Shown here: positions 1 through 8,526 of the stretch, in pieces | Numbering within the stretch: the stretch's first letter is position 1 | Layout of the letters: the number at the start of each line of letters is the position of its first letter | NCBI RefSeq assembly: GCF_000364605.1 | Contig: NZ_KB822575.1 | Location: 606,237-670,236 of the forward strand | Direction of reading: 5' to 3' | DNA: 64,000 bases | DNA from: Nocardioides sp. Iso805N | GTDB lineage: Bacteria; Actinomycetota; Actinomycetes; Propionibacteriales; Nocardioidaceae | Program-made: the position numbers and the translations under genes | The notes under the pieces: generated by a model | Seen by the model: the letters and a program-made list of their open reading frames with translations, nothing else | Told to the model about the DNA's origin: nothing | Database searches by the model: none

Positions 1-188
1 AGGTCGGCCGCCGACTGGGCCCGCCGATGGGCGGCGAACATCGCCTCGACGACACCGAAGGCCGCGGTCAGCAGGAGCAGCAACCCGAGCAGAGCGAGCG
101 CGAGCACGGTGATCGCACCCCGCTCCTCCGGATGCCCACGCCCGGCACCCCGCCCGCCCTGTCCGGCCCGCCTCACGTGAGACCTCAC
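1..188 (-). CDS. TadE-like pseudopilin (Rv3654c type), 3' end cut by window edge
   Basis: Only the N-terminal part is present; the gene runs off the left edge. A basic leader ends in ERG, followed by a hydrophobic helix beginning AITVLALALLGLL and then FGVVEAMFAAHRRAQSAADL, the usual layout of a Flp/TadE-type prepilin leader. Unlike true Flp pilins there is no glutamate at +5 after the putative cleavage glycine. Start: a GTG overlaps the TadE stop as GTGA (186-188); a second in-frame GTG at 174-176 is possible. It is the last visible gene of the Tad operon and probably a minor, membrane-anchored pseudopilin. The family match is from pattern and position. Confidence 0.8.
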   Translation of the reverse strand, partial: MRSHVRRAGQGGRGAGRGHPEERGAITVLALALLGLLLLLTAAFGVVEAMFAAHRRAQSAAD

Positions 189-586
189 GAGACGCCGCCG
201 GTGCCCTCGGCGGCGGCCACCGCTGTCGCGTGCAGGCGAACGCCCGGCAGGAATCCGAGGAGGCCACCAGGTCCGTGCACCTCGACGCTGGCCTTTGCCC
301 GGACCTGGTCAGCAAGCTCATCGACCGTGATCGAGGTGCCGGCGGGGCCGATCCGCTGGCCTCGACCGATGGCGGTCGCGGGCGCGTCGCCTCGCGCAAG
401 CGCTCGAGCGGTCTCCCGGGCGGCATCGACGGTGCGGACCTGGGCGACGCCGAGGCTCAGCAGCCAGACCAAGCCCAGCACGACGGCGACCAGCACCGGC
501 AGCACCGCCACCAGCTCGGCCGTTGCAGCACCTCGTTCGGCGCGCCGCGTCGCCCACCGGCCGCCGGCACCTCGACCGCCGCGCAT
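185..586 (-). CDS. TadE family minor pilin
   Basis: 133 aa. A basic leader (residues 1-18, ending ERG) is followed by AATAELVAVLPVLVAVVLGL, a TadE-type prepilin helix with glutamate at +5 after the predicted cleavage glycine. The rest is a short extracytoplasmic domain. TadE-like pseudopilins are processed by the prepilin peptidase and help assemble Flp pili. Its ATG overlaps the upstream pilin stop as ATGA, and its TGA overlaps the next GTG, so the three pilin-like genes are translationally coupled. Confidence 0.85.
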   Translation of the reverse strand: MRGGRGAGGRWATRRAERGAATAELVAVLPVLVAVVLGLVWLLSLGVAQVRTVDAARETARALARGDAPATAIGRGQRIGPAGTSITVDELADQVRAKASVEVHGPGGLLGFLPGVRLHATAVAAAEGTGGVS

Positions 587-792
587 CAGATCCCGAGCAA
601 CGACATGACGTGGTCGAAGAGCTTGTGCAGCAGCTCATCGCCGAGGCCACCCGTCAGCAGCTTGTAGAGCAGGCCCGCCAGACCGGCACCCGCTGCGGTG
701 CCGACGGCGTACTCGGCGGTGGTGATGCCTCTGTCAGAGCGCTGGTGCCGGCGTGGGCGGCCGGGCAGCCGTGGGGCCTGAGGGTGGATCAT
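586..792 (-). CDS. Flp-type major pilin (DUF4244)
   Basis: 68 aa, the size of a Flp prepilin. A basic N-terminus ends in RG, followed by ITTAEYAVGTAAGAGLAGLL. Cleavage after the glycine would leave glutamate and tyrosine at +5 and +6, the classical Flp signature. The start is set by a strong AGGAGG Shine-Dalgarno a few bases before the ATG at 790-792. It is normally encoded directly after tadC; here it is separated from tadC by the ROK-GH3 cassette, so it must have its own promoter or depend on read-through across about 7 kb. No clear -35/-10 pair was identified upstream. Confidence 0.88.
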   Translation of the reverse strand: MIHPQAPRLPGRPRRHQRSDRGITTAEYAVGTAAGAGLAGLLYKLLTGGLGDELLHKLFDHVMSLLGI

Positions 793-951
793 CTCGTCCT
801 CCTGGGTTCGGGCCGCGGCGCGGCGTGAGAGGTCCAGATTCGGCGAGTGGGAGCGCTGCCGCGACCACCCATCGAGCGGTTGTGGAGACCGCTTCCCGCG
901 GGGTCGCCTGTGGAGGAGAAACGCCTGCGACTGCCTCCCGGGGAAACGGCA

Positions 952-984
952 GTGGCCGCCCCGGGCCAGGCCCGGGGCGGCCAC
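952..984 (-). terminator. Strong hairpin after the GH3 gene
   Basis: A perfect 15-bp inverted repeat (GTGGCCGCCCCGGGC and its complement) encloses a 3-nt loop. It lies 28 bp past the GH3 stop and has no U-tract, as is common in high-GC actinobacteria. It should insulate the downstream pilin genes from GH3 transcription. The remaining bases from 793 to 951 hold no ORF, only the pilin 5' region with two CTCCACA motifs on the minus strand. Confidence 0.75.
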
Positions 985-1011
985 CGATCACACGGTCGAC
1001 CGGTCAAGGAT

Positions 1012-4000
1012 TCAGGGGCGCTTGACCTTCCCGGTCGCCTTCGAGGTCGCCGACGCCGACGCGTAGCCGGTGTGGGAGACGGTGACCTTGACGGTGATCC
1101 TCTTGCCCGCCTGGGCCCTGCGGAGGGTCAGCTTCGACCCGGTGGCGCCCTTGATCCGCTTGCCCGAGGCGTACCACTGATACCGCACGGTCACGCCCGG
1201 CACCGACCAGGTGCCGGAAGCGGCGGTGAGGCGCTTGCCCACCTTCGCGTTGCCCTTGATCGACGGCGCATGCACCAGCCGGATCACGCCGGCAGCGACC
1301 GGCGATGTCATGGCCGAGGTCGCCTTGCCGTCGCCGTACCCGCTCTTGCGGGCCGTGACCGTCACCGTCAGTCGCTTACCCACGTCGGCCGCGCTCGGCG
1401 TGTACACCGCTCGCGTCGCTCGGGCGATCGGTCGCCCGGACACCAGCCACTGGTAGGTCACACTGGCTCCGGCGACGTTCCACGAACCCGGCGTTGCGGT
1501 CAGCGCGACCCCCACCCGCGGCGTGCCCGCGATCCTCGGCGCCCCCGTGCTGATGAGCGCCGGCGTCGCCGCCGCGATCACCGGCAAGGTGGCCAGCGAG
1601 GTGACGGCATCGCTGTCGGCATAGCCGGCCTTGCTCACCGTCACGGTCACTGTGATCGCCTTGCCGAGCACGTCGGGGGTCGGGACGTAGGTCGCCCCGG
1701 TCGCACCCTCGATGGCGGCGCCGTCGGCGTTCCACTGGTAGGACGGCGTCACGCCCTGGACCGACCAGGAGCCGTCGTCCGCGGTCAGCGTGGCGCCCAC
1801 CTGGGGGGTGCCGCTGATCGACGGCAGCGTGCTGTTGGTCGGCGCCGGCGCCTCGGCGGCGGTCACGTCGACCCTCGCCACGCTCGCCAGCAGCTTGACC
1901 GCGTCGTAGGCATCGCCCGACTCGAGGTCGTGCTCGGCGTCCGCAGTGGCGGAGACGTCGGCGGCTGCCGGGTCCGCGCCCTGGGCCACGATCGCGCTCT
2001 GGGCGAGGTCGCGGGCCAGCGATACGACGGTGTCGGCCTGCTGCAGCTTCGCCGGGCTCAGCGGGTTCTGCTGGGCGGTCTCCACCGAGACGGCATCCAC
2101 CACCGACTGGTTGACCTGGCTCAGCGCCTGAGCGGCGTTCGCCACCAGCCGCAGCCCGACCTCGTGGTCGGACAGCGAGCCGTCGGAGCCCCAAACATCG
2201 GCATCCAGCAGCGCTTGCACGGCCGTCTTGGCCTGACCGGTGAGGTCATCGACCAACCCGGTCAGCCGCTGGCGAGCTGTGTCGGTGCGCAGGCCCCAGC
2301 CGTAGGGGAACTCGGGGTCGTAGTTCGCGTCCCCGACGTTGACCGGGATCTGGCTCATGCTGCCGGGCCAGCTCAGCGAGAGCCGTCCGGTGAAGGGCTT
2401 GTCGCCGAGCAGCACCGAGGCCACTCCCTCGCCCTCGGAGCCGGGCAGGAAGCCGGCCACGACCGCATCGGCGTTAGGCACGATCGAGCTGATGATCTGC
2501 GGGCGACCGGAGACCACCAGCACGACGCACTTCATCACCCCGCAGACGGTGTTGATCGCCTGGGTGTCCGCCGCGGACAGGTTGAGCGTGTGGTTGTTGT
2601 TGCCCACATCGCCCTGGCCTTCGGCGTACGGCGTCTCACCGACGACGACCAGACCCTCGTCATAGCCGGTGGTGGAAGCGGAGGCCGTCTTGGAGTAGGT
2701 GACGTCGAGGTTGGGCGCATCTGCCTTGATCCCCTCGAGGATCGTGGTGCCGGCGGTCATGCCCTTGCCCGAGCCGCCCTGCCACGAGAGGGTCCAGCCA
2801 CCCATCTGGTTGCCCAGATCGTCGGCGTTGGAGCCCGCGACGTAGAGGCTCCCGGTCTTGGCCAGCGGCAGCGCGTCGCGGGTGTTCTTCAACAGCACTT
2901 GCGACTCCGCTGCCGCCTGCGCGGCGGTTGCCCGGTGAGCGGCGCCCCCGAACTCGTCGCGCTGGCTGGTATTCGTGAACGGCTTCTCGAACAAGCCGAG
3001 CTCGAACTTCTGCGTCAGGATGCGGGAGACCGCGTCGTCGATCCGGCTCTGGTCGATCTGCCCGCTCGTGACGCCGTCGGTGATGGCGCTGATGAAGCTG
3101 GCGTAGTTCGTCGGCTCCATCGCCATGTCGAGCCCGGCGTTGACCGCCGTGACGGCCTTGGCCGCGTAGGTGGCATCCGGGAGCTGTCCGATCGCCTGCC
3201 AGTCGGAGATCAGGAACCCGCTGAAGCCCATCTTCTGCTTGAGCAGGTCGGTGTCGAGCGACTTGTTGGCGGTCATCTTGATCGGCGTCGAGCCGTTGAT
3301 CGACAGCGAGGAGTAGGACGGCATGATCGTGCCGATCCCCGCGTTGATCGCCGGCACGTACGGCGTGGCAAACAGCGACTCGAACTGCTGCTCCGAAGTC
3401 ACGTTCGTGACGCCCTGGTCGATCGGGTAGGCACCCGTGCCGGCCTTCGAGGCGTCGTACGTCGTGCCGCCGTCTCCAGCCCAGTGCTTCGCACTGGCCA
3501 GCACCTCGTCGGGAGCCGACTTGTCGGTCGGGTCGGAACCCTGGAGACCCTTGACCACGTCGCCCGCGAACGAGGAGACCAATGCCGGGTCCTCGCCGTA
3601 GGACTCATAGGTGCGGCCCCAGCGCTCGTCGCGGCTGACGCACAGGCACGGCGCGAACGCCCAGGTCACGCCCGTGGTGCGGGTCTCGGAGGCGGTCTGC
3701 TCGCCGATCTGCTCCACCAGCGCGGGGTCGCGGGTCGCGCCCAGGCCGACGTTGTGCGGGTAGATCGTCGCGTTCTTGACGTTGGAGTGCCCGTGCACGG
3801 CATCGGCGCCGTAGACCAGCGGGATCTGCAGCGGTGCGGCCAGGGCCTCGCGCTGGAAGTCGTCGATCATGCTGGCCCAGCCGTCGGGAGTGTTGCTCGA
3901 CGGCAGCGAGCCGCCACCGGACAGCAGCGAGCCCAGTCCGAGCTGGCTGATCTGGCGCGGGTTGGTCATCGAGCCGCGCTCGGCCTGCGTCATCTGACCG

Positions 4001-6483
4001 ACCTTGTCGGCCAGACTCATCCGGCTCATCAGGTCCTGCACGCGTGTCGCGATCGGCAGCGACTTGTCGAGGTAGGGAAAGCCGTGCGCGTCGATCACCA
4101 CCAGCGGTGCGGTCAGCGGGAGCGTGATCGCGGGGTTCGTGACGGTCATCGGGATCTGCAGCGCCTGCGCCTGCGATGCACCGGGCAGGGTCGGGACGTC
4201 GCAGGCCATCGTCGTACCCGACGTCGTGCCGGAGGGGAACGTGACAGTGGTGTTCACGCTCGTGTAGTCCGTGCCGTTGACCGCCGCGGTGGTGCCGGTT
4301 GCGCACTTGACCGCGGTGGCGGTGGTGGTCGGGTTGCCCGAAGCGGTGGTGAGCGTGAGTGCCACGTGGGCGGTGTCACCAGCGTTGACCAACGTGATGT
4401 CCGGAACGCTCACGCTGACGTCGGTGAACTGCTGCGGCGTTCCGTAGAGGCCGACGTCGTCGACCGAGTACGGCGTCGCGACGGTGCCGGTCGGCAGGTC
4501 GAGCGAGATGCCCCAGGTGTTGTTGAGGTCGAGCACGCCGTCACGGGTCGTGTCGCTGCCGTGCTGGAGGGCGTCGTCGGCCAGGGTGAAGTCGGAGAAC
4601 GGCAGCTGGACGAGCTTCCAGCGACTGCCGCTGCTCCAGTTGTCGCGGAATGTCGCGGTCCAGACCTCGGCGTGGGCCGCATCGGGGCCGCCGTCCTTGA
4701 TCTCGACCGGGATGACCGCGCCGGTCTCGGCCGTCGCCGGCTCCGTCGACTGGGAGGCGTACCACCAGAACTGGATACCTCGGAAGCTCCTCCAATCCTG
4801 CGAGTAGGCCAGGTTGTCGGTCAGCCCGCCGGTGGCACCGGCGCTGCGCTGGTAGCTGCCGGTCAGGACGTGGTTGTTGCTCACCTCGCCACGGTCCTGC
4901 GAGCCGACGCCAACGCTGATGCCGTCGTCGGTGCTGAACCAGCCGGTCTGCGCCTGGGCATCACCGACCGCGAACGGCGGCTCGAAGTCGTCGAGCAATG
5001 CTCCGCGGGAGTAGAGGCTGAAGTCGTCGAAGCTGTAGTCGCCGGTCGCGCCGAACCCGGTCAGGGTGACGGCGAAGCCGGTGGAGATCGACGGGTTGAA
5101 CCGGGTCAGGGTGTTACCGCTCTTGGCCTTGAGGTCCTGGAAGAGCACCGTGATCTTGCGCCAGCCGGCGACGTTGTCGACCACGTTGGAGGTGAAGCCC
5201 TGCTCGGTGTTGCTGGCGTTGCGGTTGTGCAGCTCGAAGCTGAACGTCTTGCCGGTGTTCTTGCCGTTGAACCAGAAGCTGAACCCGTCGTAGGCCGACC
5301 AGTCCATCAGGATGTTGGTGCCGTCGCCGTTCTTCGGCTCATAGGTGAAGCCGAAGTAGCTGCTCGTCTTGGCCACCGTGGCGACCAGGGCGTGGTTGTC
5401 GTCGGAGTCACCGGGCACGGTGGCGGTCTGCGCGGACAGCACCGGGTTGTTCGCCGAGCCGTTCGCCCAGACGGCGTACGTCGTCGCCACACCACTCTCG
5501 AAGTCGTCGAGCACCTTGGTCTGGCCGGTGTTGGTCAGCGTGCCGCTAGGCGCGATGCTCACCGTCGCACGGGCCAGCGCAGGGGCCACCTCGAGCCCGG
5601 CCGAAGGCGCGGAGAGCGCCAGCTGCAGCGTGCGCGTGGGGGCGAGCGGTCCCTCGGCTGTGGTCGGGACGCTCACGTTCGCCGAGGTCGATCCGGCCGG
5701 GATCGTGATGTCCTGGTCGACGGCCGGGTAGTCCACGCCGGCCGTCGCCGTACCGTCCGTGGAGCTGACGTGGACCGTCACGTCGTGGTCCAGCGGTGCG
5801 GAGAGGATCAGCGGGACCGTCGCCGCAGTGCCCGCCGTGGTGGTGTTGGACAGCGACGCGAACTCGACCTGCGGGGTGTCGAAGGAGCCCCAGATCGAGA
5901 ACGTGTAGATCGAGTAGCCGTAGTAGTGGCTGCCCCCGACCGCCGCACGGGTGTCGAGGTCCAGACGCACGTAACGGGCCTCGACCGGCGCAGCGAAGGT
6001 CGCCTGGTCGTTGCTACCGCCAGTGCCGGTCGTGGTGGTGTAGACAGTGGTCCAGCTGGCCGGGTCGTCCGGGGCCGCAGTGGCGACCTCGATGTGATAG
6101 CCCGACGCGTACGCGGCCTCCCACTTGATCGTGGTGCCGCTGATCGTCGCCGGCGCGCCGAGGTCCTCGGTGATGGCAGCGGTCCAGGTGGAGGCAGCGC
6201 TGTCGGTCCCGTTGCCGCTCGCCCAGCGGGTGTTGGTGTCGTCGCCGTCGATCATGTTCGACGCCGGGAAGTAGCCGCCGTTGGTGGTGCCGGGGTCGTT
6301 CTGGACCTTGTCGGCCGAGATCGTGCCGAACCTCGCCAGGTCGGGTGCCGGTGTATCGGCCGAGGCGGACGGCAGCGTCGCCACGACACCGCTGATCGCC
6401 AGGGTGGTGCTCGCCACCAGGGCGGTCATCCCCCGGCGCCAGCGTGCCGCGCGCGCTTGCGTCCTGTGCGTCATCGATCGCAC
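1012..6483 (-). CDS. Very large secreted multidomain GH3 glycosidase
   Basis: 1823 aa from a GTG at 6481-6483, chosen for its GAAGGAG ribosome site at 6-nt spacing. Approximate order: Sec signal peptide (1-43, ending SASA-DTPAP); F5/8-C (discoidin) domain 48-200; Calx-beta-like 205-320; two CBM11-like beta-sandwich domains, each opening with LLDDFE/VLDDFE, 326-490 and 496-680; second Calx-beta-like 684-800; GH3 N-domain 803-1190; GH3 C-domain 1200-1395; a helical segment to about 1545; three Ig-like repeats of about 90 aa. The nucleophile is probably D1094 in GFLISDW; KHWAGDG and YESYGEDP are also present. It probably hydrolyses beta-glucosidic or related bonds in an extracellular polysaccharide; substrate unknown. 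There is no LPXTG motif or C-terminal anchor. It lies downstream of a ROK regulator in the same direction. Confidence 0.92.
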   Translation of the reverse strand: MRSMTHRTQARAARWRRGMTALVASTTLAISGVVATLPSASADTPAPDLARFGTISADKVQNDPGTTNGGYFPASNMIDGDDTNTRWASGNGTDSAASTWTAAITEDLGAPATISGTTIKWEAAYASGYHIEVATAAPDDPASWTTVYTTTTGTGGSNDQATFAAPVEARYVRLDLDTRAAVGGSHYYGYSIYTFSIWGSFDTPQVEFASLSNTTTAGTAATVPLILSAPLDHDVTVHVSSTDGTATAGVDYPAVDQDITIPAGSTSANVSVPTTAEGPLAPTRTLQLALSAPSAGLEVAPALARATVSIAPSGTLTNTGQTKVLDDFESGVATTYAVWANGSANNPVLSAQTATVPGDSDDNHALVATVAKTSSYFGFTYEPKNGDGTNILMDWSAYDGFSFWFNGKNTGKTFSFELHNRNASNTEQGFTSNVVDNVAGWRKITVLFQDLKAKSGNTLTRFNPSISTGFAVTLTGFGATGDYSFDDFSLYSRGALLDDFEPPFAVGDAQAQTGWFSTDDGISVGVGSQDRGEVSNNHVLTGSYQRSAGATGGLTDNLAYSQDWRSFRGIQFWWYASQSTEPATAETGAVIPVEIKDGGPDAAHAEVWTATFRDNWSSGSRWKLVQLPFSDFTLADDALQHGSDTTRDGVLDLNNTWGISLDLPTGTVATPYSVDDVGLYGTPQQFTDVSVSVPDITLVNAGDTAHVALTLTTASGNPTTTATAVKCATGTTAAVNGTDYTSVNTTVTFPSGTTSGTTMACDVPTLPGASQAQALQIPMTVTNPAITLPLTAPLVVIDAHGFPYLDKSLPIATRVQDLMSRMSLADKVGQMTQAERGSMTNPRQISQLGLGSLLSGGGSLPSSNTPDGWASMIDDFQREALAAPLQIPLVYGADAVHGHSNVKNATIYPHNVGLGATRDPALVEQIGEQTASETRTTGVTWAFAPCLCVSRDERWGRTYESYGEDPALVSSFAGDVVKGLQGSDPTDKSAPDEVLASAKHWAGDGGTTYDASKAGTGAYPIDQGVTNVTSEQQFESLFATPYVPAINAGIGTIMPSYSSLSINGSTPIKMTANKSLDTDLLKQKMGFSGFLISDWQAIGQLPDATYAAKAVTAVNAGLDMAMEPTNYASFISAITDGVTSGQIDQSRIDDAVSRILTQKFELGLFEKPFTNTSQRDEFGGAAHRATAAQAAAESQVLLKNTRDALPLAKTGSLYVAGSNADDLGNQMGGWTLSWQGGSGKGMTAGTTILEGIKADAPNLDVTYSKTASASTTGYDEGLVVVGETPYAEGQGDVGNNNHTLNLSAADTQAINTVCGVMKCVVLVVSGRPQIISSIVPNADAVVAGFLPGSEGEGVASVLLGDKPFTGRLSLSWPGSMSQIPVNVGDANYDPEFPYGWGLRTDTARQRLTGLVDDLTGQAKTAVQALLDADVWGSDGSLSDHEVGLRLVANAAQALSQVNQSVVDAVSVETAQQNPLSPAKLQQADTVVSLARDLAQSAIVAQGADPAAADVSATADAEHDLESGDAYDAVKLLASVARVDVTAAEAPAPTNSTLPSISGTPQVGATLTADDGSWSVQGVTPSYQWNADGAAIEGATGATYVPTPDVLGKAITVTVTVSKAGYADSDAVTSLATLPVIAAATPALISTGAPRIAGTPRVGVALTATPGSWNVAGASVTYQWLVSGRPIARATRAVYTPSAADVGKRLTVTVTARKSGYGDGKATSAMTSPVAAGVIRLVHAPSIKGNAKVGKRLTAASGTWSVPGVTVRYQWYASGKRIKGATGSKLTLRRAQAGKRITVKVTVSHTGYASASATSKATGKVKRP

Positions 6484-6562
6484 GTGTGTCTCCTTCGTCA
6501 ACCGCTGTGGGCGCGCGCAACCGATCGGCAGACACGCTTCGGCGCAGTCGACACCAGGTATT

Positions 6563-6579
6563 TGTCCGGCGCCAGGACA
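6563..6579. promoter_or_regulatory. Candidate ROK operator in the ROK-GH3 gap
   Basis: TGTCC-N7-GGACA dyad whose centre also contains GGCGCC, about 80 bp upstream of the GH3 start and just past the ROK stop. ROK repressors often control the neighbouring sugar gene through such dyads. This is inferred from symmetry and position only. Confidence 0.35.
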
Positions 6580-6599
6580 GAGTCCCGTCCGTGGCCGCC

Positions 6600-7694
6600 T
6601 CAGCGGGCCAAGGCGTACGCCGACGGGCTGGCCAAGGCGTTCCAGGCTTGGCAGAGCGCTCGGTCGAGGGCGCCCTGGAGCTCGGAGCGGCGGCCGAGAA
6701 CGGCTGCCCGCAGGGGTGCGTGGTGGATCCGAGAAGCCAGCGCGTTGTAGCCGGCCGCGATCCGCTCGGCGAAGGGTCCGGGGTCACTGCCGACGCTGCC
6801 GCCCAGGACGACCACGTCAGGGTCGACGAAACTGGCAAGCTGGGCGAGCACGCCGCCGAGCGCAGCTCCGGCGGCGTCGATCTCCTCGGCCGAGGCTGCA
6901 GGGTCGACCGCCCGGGTGACGACCGCGTCGAGGCACCCGACTCCACCGCAGCGACATGGAAGCCGTGATCCCGGCACCAGCACGTGCCCGATCTCGCCGG
7001 CCATGTGGTGGGCGCCGCCGAAGACCTGACCGCCGACGGCCAGCGCCGACCCGAGCCCTTCGCCGACCTTGACGAAGAGCAGCGAGCGGGCGGTATCGTC
7101 CTGCATCAGCTCGCCCCACGCGCCGGCGTCGGCATCGTTGTCGACGACGAGCAGAGTGCCGGGCTCGAGTCGCAGCAGGTCGTGCGGGCGGGCGCCGTCC
7201 CAGCCGGGCACGTACCCCACCGGCGCGACGACTCGATCGGCGCCGACCACCGGGAACGGCAGTGAGACGCCGGCCGCGACCAAGCGCCGGCCGCGCAGAC
7301 CGGCACGAGCGATCGCGTCGCCGAGCAGCCTGCGCGCCATCCGGAAGGTGGCCGAAGAGTCGACATCCACGTCGAAATCGATTTCTTGATCGCGTACGAC
7401 CTCGCCGTCGAGCTCGCTGAGCATCACCGCGATGTGACGGTGGCTCACGTCGATCCCGGCAGCGAACCCCTGCTGCGGCGCCAGCTGCACACGCGATGTC
7501 GGGCGACCGCGCCTCACCGGGCCGGAGATTCGGCGTTCGACCAACAACCCCTCGGCGACGAGCTCGGAGACGACCTGCGCCACGACACTGCGGGAGAGGC
7601 CGGTGACCTGACCGAGATCACCACGCGTCGAGGCCCCTCCTCGGCGGACCGACTCCAGCAGGGTGAGCCGGGTCGGCGGTTGTGGAGTGGACAT
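6600..7694 (-). CDS. ROK family transcriptional regulator
   Basis: 364 aa. An N-terminal winged HTH (STRGDLGQVTGLSRSVVAQV) is followed by a ROK sugar-kinase-like fold: GIDVSHRHIAV phosphate-binding start, VVDNDADAGAWGEL at the active-site region, MAGEIGHVLV, and the zinc motif CRCGGVGC. This is the NagC/Mlc-like layout, so it probably represses a sugar-responsive gene, most likely the GH3 gene 116 bp downstream. The ATG at 7692-7694 is preferred because the HTH begins about 10 residues later; an in-frame ATG at 7748 would add 18 unconvincing residues and would sit almost on the Crp-like site. It interrupts the Tad locus. Confidence 0.88.
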   Translation of the reverse strand: MSTPQPPTRLTLLESVRRGGASTRGDLGQVTGLSRSVVAQVVSELVAEGLLVERRISGPVRRGRPTSRVQLAPQQGFAAGIDVSHRHIAVMLSELDGEVVRDQEIDFDVDVDSSATFRMARRLLGDAIARAGLRGRRLVAAGVSLPFPVVGADRVVAPVGYVPGWDGARPHDLLRLEPGTLLVVDNDADAGAWGELMQDDTARSLLFVKVGEGLGSALAVGGQVFGGAHHMAGEIGHVLVPGSRLPCRCGGVGCLDAVVTRAVDPAASAEEIDAAGAALGGVLAQLASFVDPDVVVLGGSVGSDPGPFAERIAAGYNALASRIHHAPLRAAVLGRRSELQGALDRALCQAWNALASPSAYALAR

Positions 7695-7753
7695 GCGGGT
7701 GAACAGCTCCGTCGGCTGGAGGCGGTGGAGGTAAAGTGAACCGGTCATGGCCC

Positions 7754-7769
7754 TGTGACGTCAATCACC
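7754..7769. promoter_or_regulatory. Crp/GlxR-type site upstream of ROK-GH3
   Basis: TGTGACGTCAATCACC matches TGTGA-N6-TCACA at 9 of 10 conserved positions. It lies between the tadC stop and the ROK start. Carbon-source control of the glycosidase cassette by the Crp encoded at 33.9-34.6 kb is the simple reading; this is inference from the motif. Confidence 0.5.
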
Positions 7770-7785
7770 ATGCCGGGCCAGGCCC

Positions 7786-8526
7786 TCACCACTGCAGCGT
7801 CGTCAGCAGGCCGCCGACCAGCGGCACGATGCCGATCAGCAGGAACGACGGCAGCAGGCACAGGCCCAGGGGCGCAGCGGCCTTCACGCCGACCGCACGG
7901 GCCCTCCGCTCCACGTCGGCGCGTGCCTGGCGGGCGAGGTCGTCCGCCAATCGGCCCACGGCGGCGGCGACCGACATTCCGCCCTCCTGAGCGCGGGCCA
8001 GGGTGCGGCCCAGCGGGGCGAGCGCGGGATCCCGGCCGAGCGCCGCCCAGCCTGCTGCGGGATCAATACCGAGTCGCATTCTCACCGCGACAGGCCGGAG
8101 ACGATCGGCGGCCGGACCGGGCAGCGCGTCGGCGACGATCTCCAGCGCTTGGGCGGGCGGTGCGCCTGAGTCGAGGGCCAGCCCCAACAGCCGGACGACA
8201 TGGGGCAGCTCACTGGCAGCCCTCTCGCGAGCACGTCTGACCGGCATCGGCTCGACCCGTCCGATGCTCGTCCAGGTCAGTGCCGCTGCGACCGGCGCGG
8301 CGGCAGCTCCGAGGGGGCCACCGAGGAAGGCGTAGGCGCCTGCACCTGCCGAGCTGGCCAGGAGCCACCGCCAGCGGTGCATCCAGCCGACGTCAGGTGC
8401 CGGCTCTCGCGCGTCAATCGGCTCCCGGTCGATGCGGGCCCCACCCGGCGGGCGCAGCGCCAACATGACTGCGCATGCCAGGCACGCCCCCGCGCCCCAC
8501 ACCTGCCACGGTGCGGCGCCAGTCAC
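7786..8526 (-). CDS. tadC: Tad secretion protein TadC
   Basis: 246 aa membrane protein of the type II/Tad secretion F-domain family (T2SSF). Hydrophobic segments lie near residues 8-25 and 50-85; a cytoplasmic F domain (RAASELPHVVRLLGLALDSG ... LARAQEGGMSVAAAVGRLADDL) follows, with a C-terminal membrane pair. The GTG start overlaps the tadB stop as GTGA. TadB and TadC form the inner-membrane platform on which TadA drives pilus assembly. The pilin gene normally follows directly; here a ROK gene follows instead. Confidence 0.88.
   Translation of the reverse strand: MTGAAPWQVWGAGACLACAVMLALRPPGGARIDREPIDAREPAPDVGWMHRWRWLLASSAGAGAYAFLGGPLGAAAAPVAAALTWTSIGRVEPMPVRRARERAASELPHVVRLLGLALDSGAPPAQALEIVADALPGPAADRLRPVAVRMRLGIDPAAGWAALGRDPALAPLGRTLARAQEGGMSVAAAVGRLADDLARQARADVERRARAVGVKAAAPLGLCLLPSFLLIGIVPLVGGLLTTLQW

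Noticed and set aside
847-6750. 1967-residue plus-strand ORF
   Set aside because: Shadow of the GH3 gene. Its product is Arg/Gly/His-rich without domains, while the minus strand has a signal peptide and clear GH3 motifs.
7695-7748. Longer ROK start at 7748
   Set aside because: Adds 18 residues without similarity and places the start codon 6 bp from the Crp-like site; the ATG at 7694 fits the family better, though this is not proven.
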